Below, in pieces: positions 8,398 to 16,621 of a DNA stretch of 64,000 bases. Under the pieces are notes generated by a model. The model had not been told where the DNA came from. It did no database searches and was given only the letters and a program-made list of their open reading frames with translations. Within the stretch, counting starts at the first letter, position 1. Each line of letters begins with the position of its first letter. Both the position numbers and the translations under genes were made by a program. Source of the stretch: Anaerolineales bacterium (GTDB taxonomy: Bacteria; Chloroflexota; Anaerolineae; Anaerolineales; Villigracilaceae). The DNA lies in contig JAUXUL010000050.1 in NCBI GenBank assembly GCA_030680795.1, positions 1 to 64,000 on the forward strand, given 5' to 3'.

Positions 8398-10589
8398 GTT
8401 CAGGTGCAGGTTCGCGACCTGTCAACTTTGCGACATGGCGGCTGACCACGGTATATCTTGTTGTGTTTTTGGTGCTTAGCGGTTTACTTTTCAGGCTTAT
8501 TAACCTGCAAGTGATTGAAGGAGCCGAGTGGACTGCTCGCGCGATTGAAAATTACACGAAGGAAGTCAGTCTGCCAGCCCCGCGGGGAATAATATATGAC
8601 CGCAATGGATATATCCTTGCCCGCAATCTTGCATCCTATAATATCGTTATCACACCGGCCAATTTGCCCGTAGATGATTCTGATATTCAGCGAATCTATC
8701 GTGAAATCTCTGAGTTGATAGATATTCCTGTGGGTGGACCTGTGACAGACGAATCCCTTCAGGAAGCCAAGCTATTTGCGGCTTGCGTAGAGGGGCCGGG
8801 GATTGCGCAATTGGTGGCCTTGCAGGATACACTTGCGCCCTACAGTCCCGTTAAAGTGAAGTGTAATCTTTCAGAAGAAATAGCCCGAATTGTGGAAGAG
8901 AAATCCGTAGACTGGCCAGGCGTGGATGTCGAGGTTGAACCGATCCGTGATTATCCAACTGGATCGCTGACAGCCCATCTGATCGGGTTTTTGGGCCCGA
9001 TCCCAGCTTCTCAGGAAGTGGAGTTGCGTGCGCAGGGATTTATCCCCAATCGTGACAAGATAGGCTACTCCGGGGTTGAAGCCTCATTACAGGATATTCT
9101 TGTCGGCAGAAACGGTCTGCGCGTAGTTCAAAAAGATGTGGCTGGGCAGGAACTTCGCAACTTGGAGCCGCCGATCCCGGCAGTCCCGGGGCATAATGTC
9201 TATTTGACCATTGATACACGTTTGCAAGCCGCCGCAGAGGCTACGCTGCTGGAGGAGATACGCTTTTGGAATACATATTTCAACACCGTTCGTATTTCCA
9301 GTGGGGTGATCATTGCCATGAATCCGAAAACAGGCGAAATACTTGCTATGACGTCCTATCCAAGTTATGAGAATAATCGTTTTGTGCGCATTATTCCCGC
9401 CTATTATTACGAGCAATTGAGTCAGGATCCACGCAAACCCTTGTTGAACAATGCCATTTCCGCTGAATTTCCTCCGGGGTCAGTGTTTAAGTTAGCCACG
9501 GCAACTGGCGCGATTAATGAAGATGTGGTTGAGCTGGACGAAATCATTCAAGCCCCCGGACAATTGCTTTTATGTGAAAAATTTAACCCCAACGATATTT
9601 GTACAGAAAATAATACCCGCCCATTTGTAGACTATATTTTCGATGTGCGCCCGGAGGGCTTTGGCGCAATAGATTTTTTGCGGTGCATCGCATTTTCAAG
9701 TAATGTATGTTTTTACAAACTTGGCGGCGGGTATGCAGATGAGATCAAGCAGGGGCTTGGTGTTGAACGTCTTCGGCAGTATGCTCGCGCGCTTGGATAC
9801 GACGAACGATCTGGGATCCAATTGTTGGGCGAGCAGGCAGGCTTGATTCCAGACCCGCAGTGGAAGCGTATTAACACCGGTGAGAACTGGTCTACTGGTG
9901 ATACTTATATCGCCAGCGTGGGACAAGGCTATGTACTCACGACTCCTCTACAAGTTCTCATGTCCGGTTCGGTCATTGCGAATAATGGCAAGTTGATGCA
10001 GCCCACCATTGTCCGTGAAGTGACGGATGGCGATGGCTATGTTGTCCCAATGTGGTTCAACCCAGCAGATTTTACTGTCACTGATTTTGAGACTCCCGGC
10101 AGTTATCAAATCTCACCCTTCACTCCCAACTTAAAATGGGATGTGACCGTTACCCCGTTGATCCAAAGCTATTCCTGTGACGGCCCGTATTGCAGCCTGA
10201 ATGAAGATGACTTAAAAATTATTCAACCCGAATCAATTCAAGCAGTGCGTACGGGCACACGCCTGGCAGTAACCGACCCGGCTTTTGGTACACTGAACGA
10301 TATTTTCAATGATTTCCCCATCGCTGTGGCAGGTAAAACCGGTACAGCAGAATATTGTGACGATGTTGCCAGGGCTGCCAATCGCTGTAACTTTGGCGCA
10401 TGGCCTACTCATTCCTGGACGCTTGCCTATGCACCCTATGAAGACCCTGAGATCATCGTTCTCGCGTTTGCTTATAACGGCGGCGAAGGCGCAAGTGTGG
10501 CGGGACCCATGGTAGAGCGGGTCATCAGGGCCTATTTTGAGATCAAAGCCATTGATATCGCACAGGGCAACCCAACCGTGGGACAATAG
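8394..10589 (+). CDS. mrdA: Penicillin-binding protein 2 (elongasome transpeptidase)
   Basis: Class B PBP that cross-links lateral peptidoglycan as the partner of RodA. One N-terminal membrane helix (VYLVVFLVLSGLLFRLINLQV), a PBP dimerisation domain containing ARNLASYNIVI, and the transpeptidase domain. Catalytic motifs are intact: SVFK at 363-366, SSN at 435-437, KTG at 648-650. At 731 residues it is longer than the E. coli enzyme (about 630), with additions around residues 390-430 and 560-610. The start overlaps mreD. Confidence 0.95.
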   Translation: MSSGAGSRPVNFATWRLTTVYLVVFLVLSGLLFRLINLQVIEGAEWTARAIENYTKEVSLPAPRGIIYDRNGYILARNLASYNIVITPANLPVDDSDIQRIYREISELIDIPVGGPVTDESLQEAKLFAACVEGPGIAQLVALQDTLAPYSPVKVKCNLSEEIARIVEEKSVDWPGVDVEVEPIRDYPTGSLTAHLIGFLGPIPASQEVELRAQGFIPNRDKIGYSGVEASLQDILVGRNGLRVVQKDVAGQELRNLEPPIPAVPGHNVYLTIDTRLQAAAEATLLEEIRFWNTYFNTVRISSGVIIAMNPKTGEILAMTSYPSYENNRFVRIIPAYYYEQLSQDPRKPLLNNAISAEFPPGSVFKLATATGAINEDVVELDEIIQAPGQLLLCEKFNPNDICTENNTRPFVDYIFDVRPEGFGAIDFLRCIAFSSNVCFYKLGGGYADEIKQGLGVERLRQYARALGYDERSGIQLLGEQAGLIPDPQWKRINTGENWSTGDTYIASVGQGYVLTTPLQVLMSGSVIANNGKLMQPTIVREVTDGDGYVVPMWFNPADFTVTDFETPGSYQISPFTPNLKWDVTVTPLIQSYSCDGPYCSLNEDDLKIIQPESIQAVRTGTRLAVTDPAFGTLNDIFNDFPIAVAGKTGTAEYCDDVARAANRCNFGAWPTHSWTLAYAPYEDPEIIVLAFAYNGGEGASVAGPMVERVIRAYFEIKAIDIAQGNPTVGQ

Positions 10590-10645
10590 ACGATGTGCTT
10601 TCATCAGGTATAATTCAAACCAATAAATTTACCTGAGGCTGTCTT

Positions 10646-11326
10646 ATGGAGCAAATTACTTCTCTTGTCCAGATCAAAGGAATACGCGATGGACTTCTTG
10701 CGACATTTTCAGATGCGCCATGGGAAGACCAGCGCATGGCCTTGCTTGCGCAAATTGATGATCGTCCGTCATTTTTTCAAGGCGCACGTCTTGCAATGGA
10801 TATTGGTTCCCAAATATTAAAAGTGAATGATCTGGTTGACTTGCGCGACCATCTTTCGGAAAGAAGTGTAATCTTATGGGCGGTTGTCAGCGAATCGCCT
10901 ACGACCGAACAGACGGCGCAATTGCTGGGTTTGGCCACCCGCATATCCAGACCGAGACCTGAAGAACAGCGGCAGTTTGCAGATACGATCACAGATGACA
11001 CTGCATTATTTGTAAACAAGACACTTCGCTCTGGAACGCGCATTGAATTCCCCGGGCATATCGTCGTTGTTGGTGATGTAAACCCGGGCGCTGAAATCGT
11101 TGCCGAAGGCAATGTAATCGTGTGGGGACGGGTGCGCGGTATGATCCATGCAGGTTCCAAGGGGGATCGCTCAGCGTTTATCTGCGCGCTTGATCTTTCA
11201 GCCAACCAATTGCGTATTGCAAATGAAGCCTCTGCAATGCTCAAGCCACAAATAGACCCCAAGCCGGAGATTGCCAGCATTAACAGCGAAGGACGTCTGC
11301 AAGCTGAACTTTGGCATACAGGCTAA
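10646..11326 (+). CDS. minC: Septum site-determining protein MinC
   Basis: Inhibitor of FtsZ assembly that is carried to the membrane by MinD. An N-terminal domain (1-105) is followed by the beta-helical C-terminal domain (about 120-215) with the family sequence SGTRIEFPGHIVVVGDVNPGAE and NVIVWGRVRGMIHAG. The 226-residue length is normal. A TATAAT sits at 10609-10614 in the 56-base gap after mrdA, so it may have its own promoter. Its end overlaps the open frame before minD by a few bases; minD itself starts at 11347. Confidence 0.95.
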   Translation: MEQITSLVQIKGIRDGLLATFSDAPWEDQRMALLAQIDDRPSFFQGARLAMDIGSQILKVNDLVDLRDHLSERSVILWAVVSESPTTEQTAQLLGLATRISRPRPEEQRQFADTITDDTALFVNKTLRSGTRIEFPGHIVVVGDVNPGAEIVAEGNVIVWGRVRGMIHAGSKGDRSAFICALDLSANQLRIANEASAMLKPQIDPKPEIASINSEGRLQAELWHTG

Positions 11327-11346
11327 TCTATTTTTTAGGAATTAAA

Positions 11347-12144
11347 ATGACCGCTCAAGTGATTACCGTTACATCCGGAAAAGGCGGCGTGGGAAAAACC
11401 ACAGCCGTTGCAAACCTGGCCACAGCGCTTGCCGCTGATGGTAAAAAAGTTGTTTGTATTGATGGCGATATTGGTTTGCGAAATCTTGACGTTGTAATGG
11501 GTCTTGAAAATCGGATCGTATATGATATTGTGGATGTGATCGAAGGACGCTGCAAATTGAAGCAGGCCATGATCCGTGATAAGCATTACCCGGAGATGTA
11601 CCTGATTCCCGCCGCGCAAACCCGCGACAAGAACGCGGTTTCGCCTTCAGACATGGTACGCATCTGTAACGACCTTCGGCCTGATGCTGATTTCGTCATC
11701 ATTGACTCGCCTGCGGGCATTGAGCGCGGCTTCCGCAACGCCATCGCCGCGGCAGACCGCGTCCTTGTAGTGACCAACCCCGAGGTCAGCGCGGTGCGGG
11801 ATGCGGATCGGGTGGTAGGCATTTTGGAAGCAGAAGAAAAAGGGAGCCCGGCGCTTATTCTTAATCGGTTAAATCAAGCATTGGTCAGAAATAATGACAT
11901 GCTCTCTGCCGAAGATGTATTGGACCTACTGGGCATTCAATTAATTGGGATTGTGCCCGAAGACGAATCTGTCATTATCAGTTCAAATCGCGGCGCGCCT
12001 GTTGTCAATGACCCAAAGAGTCGCGCGGGACAGGCATTCCGCAATATCGCCAAACGTATCCAGGGACAGGATGTGCCTTTCATGGACCTCGATCTGCAAA
12101 GTGGTTTATGGGGCGCCATACAAAAATTTGCGGGGAGGAAATAA
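11347..12144 (+). CDS. minD: Septum site-determining ATPase MinD
   Basis: ParA/MinD-type ATPase that binds the membrane in its ATP form, recruits MinC and is released by MinE. The deviant Walker A is GKGGVGKTT at residues 10-18; the Walker B region is DADFVIIDSPAGIE. The C-terminus GLWGAIQKFAGRK is the expected amphipathic membrane-targeting helix. The ATG at 11347 (MTAQVITVTSGKGG) is the conventional start and gives 265 residues; an upstream in-frame start at 11311 would overlap minC and adds no conserved sequence. Confidence 0.96.
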   Translation: MTAQVITVTSGKGGVGKTTAVANLATALAADGKKVVCIDGDIGLRNLDVVMGLENRIVYDIVDVIEGRCKLKQAMIRDKHYPEMYLIPAAQTRDKNAVSPSDMVRICNDLRPDADFVIIDSPAGIERGFRNAIAAADRVLVVTNPEVSAVRDADRVVGILEAEEKGSPALILNRLNQALVRNNDMLSAEDVLDLLGIQLIGIVPEDESVIISSNRGAPVVNDPKSRAGQAFRNIAKRIQGQDVPFMDLDLQSGLWGAIQKFAGRK

Positions 12145-12145
12145 G

Positions 12146-12397
12146 ATGAAATTCTTCACGCGAAAACGAAGCGCTGTAAGTGCCAAAGAACGTTTGCAAC
12201 TTGTATTGGTGCATGACCGCACTGACCTGACGCCCGCGCAATTGGAAGCCTTGAAAGACGACCTACTTAAAGCCATTTCGCAATATATTGATATTGATCG
12301 TGAAGCAGTTCAAATTGGCTTGGAACGTGAAGGCCGTTCCCAGCGGCTGGTAGCGGATATTCCCTTACTGATCACATCGCGCCGCCGCGCAGGATGA
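12146..12397 (+). CDS. minE: Cell division topological specificity factor MinE
   Basis: 83 residues, starting at ATG 12146 directly after the minD stop, with a GGAGG site (12134-12138) inside the minD end. The N-terminal MKFFTRKR is the membrane-binding segment; SAKERLQLVLVHDR is the MinD-binding anti-MinCD helix, and the rest is the topological specificity domain. MinE stimulates MinD ATPase and drives Min oscillation. Its presence indicates the oscillating Min type rather than the DivIVA-anchored type. Confidence 0.95.
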   Translation: MKFFTRKRSAVSAKERLQLVLVHDRTDLTPAQLEALKDDLLKAISQYIDIDREAVQIGLEREGRSQRLVADIPLLITSRRRAG

Positions 12398-12416
12398 TCG
12401 TTTTTACACTTTGGAG

Positions 12417-12458
12417 ACACGGATCAGCCTGATGAGCGTCATTGGCTGCTATCCGTGT
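12417..12458 (+). promoter_or_regulatory. Stem-loop in the minE-rodA gap
   Basis: ACACGGAT (12417-12424) pairs with ATCCGTGT (12451-12458), and inside it CAGCC pairs with GGCTG. The structure ends 8 bases before the rodA ATG and there is no clear Shine-Dalgarno for rodA, so it could affect rodA translation. No T tract follows, so it is not a canonical terminator. Its function is inference. Confidence 0.5.
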
Positions 12459-12466
12459 TTGTTATT

Positions 12467-13567
12467 ATGACTCGTGGACTTTCCTGGCGTAACTTTGATT
12501 TTCTGTTATTAGGCGCGATCGTGCTTGCATCTTCTTTTGGCACGGTTATGATCCGCTCTGCCGTAGCGGGCAATGAAGTATTGCTGCCAGTTATTTCCCG
12601 CCAGATCTATTTTGCCTTGCTCGGCGTTGTGCTTATTTTTGTAGTTGCCTCGATCGATTATCGTTATTGGCTGGCTTTATATCGTCCGATTTATTATGGG
12701 ATATTGATCTTTTTGGTGACATTAACCGGGTTCGGGCAATCTGCTTTTGGCGCGCAGCGCTGGTTTCAGGTTGGAGTCTTGTCTCTCCAACCAACGGAGT
12801 TCGCGAAGATCGTTGCCATTGTTGTGTTGGCGCGCTATTTTGAGCATACGCAGGTTCAACGGCGCGATTTGAAATGGGCGTTTGGCGGCTTCCTTTGGGC
12901 GTTCGGTATTATCGGTTTAATCCTGCTTCAACCTAACCTAAGTAATGTGGTCGTATTAATTGTTATCTTTTTTTCGATGCTTTGGATCCAGGGGCTGGAG
13001 ATAAAACAGGTTGTCACTCTTGTATTATCTGTGATCGGCCTGGCGGCGCTTGCATTTCCCTCCCTTGAAGAATACCAGCAAGCCCGTGTTCGAACCTTTA
13101 TCTTCCCGGACCCGAATGCCACCTATGGTGCAACATACAATGTGCAACAAGCATTGATCGCGATTGGCTCCGGCGGTTTCTTTGGAGAGGGATATGGGCA
13201 CGGCACACAAACCCAACTGCGCTTTCTTAAGGTGCGCCATACTGACTTTATCTTCTCGGCTGTTTCAGAAGAGTTTGGCATGATAGGCGGTGTTATCATT
13301 ATTCTGACACTGGCATTCATTGTCTGGCGCTGTATACGTGCGGCGCAAAAGGCGCGCGATGTCTCTGGTTCGATGATCGCTTACGGTGTGGCAATATTGA
13401 TCTTTTTTCAAGGCGCTGTGAATATTGGTGTGAATTTGAATGTGGTCCCTGTCTCTGGATTACCTCTGCCGTTTATCAGTTATGGAGGCAGCGGACTTAC
13501 TGCGCTTATGCTTGGCATAGGGCTTGTTGAAAGTGTTGTCATGCGGCATAAGCAAATGGATTTTTAA
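12467..13567 (+). CDS. rodA: Peptidoglycan glycosyltransferase RodA (SEDS family)
   Basis: Polytopic SEDS glycan polymerase of the elongasome, the expected partner of the PBP2 encoded in the same block. About ten membrane segments. Family motifs: GAQRWFQVGVLSLQPTEFAKI, LLQPNLSNVVVL, EYQQARVRTFIFPDPNA, RHTDFIFSAVSEEFGMIGG and the terminal VSGLPLPFISYGGSGL. I chose the ATG at 12467 (MTRGLSWRNFDFLL); a GTG at 12455 would add four residues. RodA rather than FtsW is supported by the context. The stop is followed within 4 bases by an interspersed repeat. Confidence 0.94.
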   Translation: MTRGLSWRNFDFLLLGAIVLASSFGTVMIRSAVAGNEVLLPVISRQIYFALLGVVLIFVVASIDYRYWLALYRPIYYGILIFLVTLTGFGQSAFGAQRWFQVGVLSLQPTEFAKIVAIVVLARYFEHTQVQRRDLKWAFGGFLWAFGIIGLILLQPNLSNVVVLIVIFFSMLWIQGLEIKQVVTLVLSVIGLAALAFPSLEEYQQARVRTFIFPDPNATYGATYNVQQALIAIGSGGFFGEGYGHGTQTQLRFLKVRHTDFIFSAVSEEFGMIGGVIIILTLAFIVWRCIRAAQKARDVSGSMIAYGVAILIFFQGAVNIGVNLNVVPVSGLPLPFISYGGSGLTALMLGIGLVESVVMRHKQMDF

Positions 13568-13570
13568 TAT

Positions 13571-13661
13571 GTCATTGCGAGGGCGATGGTTTTCGCCCGA
13601 AGCAATCTCCTGCATAATGCTGGGGATTGCTTCGGGCCAATGAGCGGCTCCTTGCAACAAC
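13571..13661. repeat. Interspersed palindromic repeat, GTCATTGCGAGG family
   Basis: Begins GTCATTGCGAGG (13571-13582) and ends with the degenerate inverse CCTTGCAACAAC (13650-13661). Internally CGAAGCAATCTCC is answered by GGGGATTGCTTCG. Same architecture as 43974-44130 and 45055-45155. It fills the rodA-gltX gap. Confidence 0.8.
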
Positions 13662-13677
13662 ATTAAAGGAGCATTTC

Positions 13678-15168
13678 TTGTCCATCAAACCAGCACGCAC
13701 TCGGATAGCGCCATCTCCAACAGGGCACATGCACCTCGGCACGGCCCGCACTGCTTTATACGATTATCTGCTCGCTAAAAAAACAGGCGGGCAGTTCATT
13801 TTGCGTATTGAAGATACAGACCTGAAACGAACTGTCCCTGGCGCAGAGCAGGAGATCATGGATGGCCTGCTCTGGCTTGGACTCGAATATGATGAAGGAC
13901 CTGATCTTGGCGGTAAGTATGGTCCCTATCGTCAGACGGAACGCCGCGAAATTTACACGCAGCACGCAAAAATATTAATTGATAGTGGTCATGCTTATCC
14001 TTGCTTTTGCATGCCTGAGAAATTGGAAAAAACTAGACAGGCGCAAATGAAGCGCAAGGAAAATCCGCATTATGACGGCACATGCCGCGTACTTGCACCT
14101 GATGAAGCCGCAAAAAGAATGGCAAATGGCGAGGCGTACATAGTCCGCTTTAAGATGCCGAAGGAAGGTGTTACTGTTGCACGCGATCATCTGCGCGGTG
14201 ACATCATCACTGAGAACAAACAGCTCAATGATTACGTTCTGTTGAAGTCGGATGGTTTGCCAACCTATCACCTCGCTGCAATCGTGGATGACCATGAAAT
14301 GCAGATCACGCATGTACTGCGCGGTTCTGAATGGCTGGGCACATTCCCGCTGCATGTCAACATCGTTCGTGCGTTTGGCTGGGAAGAGCCGATCTGGATA
14401 CATCTTTCCGTGTTCCTCAAGCCGAGCGGCAAAGGCAAGATGAGCAAGCGCGAAACCGCTGCCGCTATTAAAGATGGTTATTCCATTTTTATAAAAGATA
14501 TGCAGGAACTTGGTTTTACGCCTGAGGGCGTTTTAAATTGGAGCGCCTTGATGGGGTGGGGCGTTGCTGAAGATGAGGTGATGACCGTGGATCAAATGAT
14601 CGAGAGATTCAATATTGACAGTTTGACCGCCTCGCCTGCTGCGATCAATTTCCAAAAATTGGATCATTTCAACGCGACTCACATCCGCCTCTTTACTACC
14701 GAAGACCTGGCAGCCCGCCTCAAGCCTTACTTTACCCGTGAGGGACTCAACGTAAACGATGAAGTCTTGCTAAAAATCATTCCACTGATCCGCGAGAGAC
14801 TGGTTACATTAGACGATTGTCTTGCGTTTGGAACTTTCTTCTTCAGGGAAGATGTGACCCCCAACCCTGAAGATTTAATTGCCAAAGGATTGGACGCAAA
14901 GCAATCGGCGCAGATCGCTCAACGGGTGTATCAAATCCTCGCCGAGCAACCAGATATAAGCCACGAAAGGTGCGAGTCACCGCTGCGGGCGTATGTCGAA
15001 GAGAGTGGATTCAACGTCAATCAAGTTTTTGGGATTCTGCGCGTCGCCATTACCGGGCAAAAAGTCAGTCCACCGCTGTTTGAGTCAATGGAAATCATTG
15101 GCAGGGAAAAGTGTTTGCAACGAATCAAGAATGCGATCGAGATTTTGGAGAAGATGTTTAATAAGTAG
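13678..15168 (+). CDS. gltX: Glutamyl-tRNA synthetase
   Basis: Class I enzyme that charges tRNA-Glu with glutamate. HIGH-type motif APSPTGHMHLGTARTA near residue 12, the KMSKS counterpart GKMSKRE near 257, a zinc-like segment PCFCMPEKLEKTRQ, and an anticodon-binding C-terminal half. I chose the TTG at 13678 (LSIKPARTRIAPSPTG) because AAAGGAG lies 6 to 12 bases upstream and the upstream open frame is repeat sequence; this gives 496 residues, the normal length. With glnS also in the window, GltX need not charge tRNA-Gln. Confidence 0.95.
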   Translation: MSIKPARTRIAPSPTGHMHLGTARTALYDYLLAKKTGGQFILRIEDTDLKRTVPGAEQEIMDGLLWLGLEYDEGPDLGGKYGPYRQTERREIYTQHAKILIDSGHAYPCFCMPEKLEKTRQAQMKRKENPHYDGTCRVLAPDEAAKRMANGEAYIVRFKMPKEGVTVARDHLRGDIITENKQLNDYVLLKSDGLPTYHLAAIVDDHEMQITHVLRGSEWLGTFPLHVNIVRAFGWEEPIWIHLSVFLKPSGKGKMSKRETAAAIKDGYSIFIKDMQELGFTPEGVLNWSALMGWGVAEDEVMTVDQMIERFNIDSLTASPAAINFQKLDHFNATHIRLFTTEDLAARLKPYFTREGLNVNDEVLLKIIPLIRERLVTLDDCLAFGTFFFREDVTPNPEDLIAKGLDAKQSAQIAQRVYQILAEQPDISHERCESPLRAYVEESGFNVNQVFGILRVAITGQKVSPPLFESMEIIGREKCLQRIKNAIEILEKMFNK

Positions 15169-15196
15169 GTCACTCTTCAAGAGTGACCTACTTATT
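15160..15196. terminator. Bidirectional terminator between gltX and rtcB
   Basis: An almost perfect palindrome: AATAAGTAGGTCACTC is answered by GAGTGACCTACTTATT around a TTCAA loop. It overlaps the gltX stop and ends just before the rtcB stop. T-rich flanks on both sides fit termination in both directions for these convergent genes. Confidence 0.85.
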
Positions 15197-15198
15197 AT

Positions 15199-16620
15199 TT
15201 ATGAATCTCCAGGTTCATCCGCCATGCGAACAATGCGCGGGGTGAACTTGCCGAGCACATCCACCAGATCTGCCTGTGCCTTTATCACGCTTTCAATTGG
15301 CTTGTAGGCTTGCGGCGATTCGTCCAAACCGCCGCCGAGCAGGGTGACGTCATTCTTTTTGAGATATTCATCCCGCGCGGACTTGCTGATCGAATTCAGC
15401 GCGACTCTGCGACTCATCAATCTGCCCGCTCCGTGTGACGCGGACTCCAGCGACGATGCGCTGCCCTTCCCGCGCGCGAGATAACCCGCATCTCCCATGG
15501 ACCCGGGGATGATTCCCATCTCACCGACACCGGCAGGCGTCGCGCCCTTGCGATGCACAATGACCGTTCTGCCATCGGGCAATTTCTCCTTCCACGCGAA
15601 GTTGTGATGGTTCTCAACCACGGCGGCTTCCTTGAGTCCAATCGCGGCTGCGACGCGCCGATGGATGATGTAGTGATTTGCCGAGGCGAATTTGCCAGCG
15701 AGTTCCATGGATAGCCAATATTCCTGACCATCTTCTGAATCAAGCGAAAGCCAGGCGAGGTATCTTACAGCCTTGTCGAGGTCGGGGTGTTTTTCCATGG
15801 CGATTTTGCTAAAGCGGTCAGCGACCTTTGCGCCAACACCGCGCGAGCCGCTGTGGGAGAGCAACGCGAGATATTCACCGGGTTCCAATCCAAACATGGA
15901 CTCATCCAAACGGAACGAGCCCCACTCGACGAAGTGATTGCCCGTGCCGCTTGTGCCAAGTTGATTCATGGCGGTGTCCTTCAATACCTTAAGCTGGCGG
16001 GTGGCATTCCAGGCATCATCGTCCAATACTGGATGTTGCGCTTTTTTACTGCCTGTCCATTTTGATCCTATGCCGAAGGCTGTTTGCTCCATCAAGGTGT
16101 CTTCGAACATGCCTTTCTTTTGTCCAAGTAAAATCGGTGAGACTTCATATAAAGAAAGGCGCATCCGACAGGCAATATCCACGCCGACGGCGTAGGGGAT
16201 GACGACGTTATCCGTTGCAAGCACGCCGCCGATGGGAAGCCCATAGCCGACATGCGCATCGGGCATCAATGCGCCAGTCACAGCGACAGGTAAGCGCATG
16301 GCGTTCGTCATTTGTGCAATGGCGCCCTCGTCAATATTTTCCTGTCCCCAGATCGGGTAAGGAAGTGGCAGCTCCCGCAATGTGTCATTGGGTACCTCGT
16401 CCTTTTTTGTTAACCGAATGCACTCGCGCGCGAGGTCGGCCATCATTGCATCGGCGAGGAAACTGCCGGGGACCTGCCGAACAGCATCCAGTTGGGCGAG
16501 AATCGTCTCGCGGTCCATGCCTTGATTGATGAGGTGATTCCCAACCTCCTTTGCAATCCCGATGATCTTTCCATCAGGCCAGTTATTTAACTTTAGAATC
16601 TTGCCGGTGATAATGTCCAC
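15199..16620 (-). CDS. rtcB: RNA-splicing/repair ligase RtcB
   Basis: Joins 2',3'-cyclic phosphate (3'-phosphate) RNA ends to 5'-OH ends using GTP and Mn. Metal and nucleotide motifs are present: PDAHVGYGLPIGGV, GVDIACRM (the conserved Cys), GTGNHFVEW, LSHSGSRG, ENHHNFAW, HRKGATPAG and the guanylylation site SASHGAGRLMSR. GTG at 16620 (VDIITGKILKLNNW) gives 473 residues; it lies one base after the glnS stop, so the pair is probably co-transcribed. The frame is open upstream to 16656 but that is the glnS 3' end. No RtcA or archease is visible nearby. Confidence 0.93.
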   Translation of the reverse strand: MDIITGKILKLNNWPDGKIIGIAKEVGNHLINQGMDRETILAQLDAVRQVPGSFLADAMMADLARECIRLTKKDEVPNDTLRELPLPYPIWGQENIDEGAIAQMTNAMRLPVAVTGALMPDAHVGYGLPIGGVLATDNVVIPYAVGVDIACRMRLSLYEVSPILLGQKKGMFEDTLMEQTAFGIGSKWTGSKKAQHPVLDDDAWNATRQLKVLKDTAMNQLGTSGTGNHFVEWGSFRLDESMFGLEPGEYLALLSHSGSRGVGAKVADRFSKIAMEKHPDLDKAVRYLAWLSLDSEDGQEYWLSMELAGKFASANHYIIHRRVAAAIGLKEAAVVENHHNFAWKEKLPDGRTVIVHRKGATPAGVGEMGIIPGSMGDAGYLARGKGSASSLESASHGAGRLMSRRVALNSISKSARDEYLKKNDVTLLGGGLDESPQAYKPIESVIKAQADLVDVLGKFTPRIVRMADEPGDS

Positions 16621-16621
16621 T

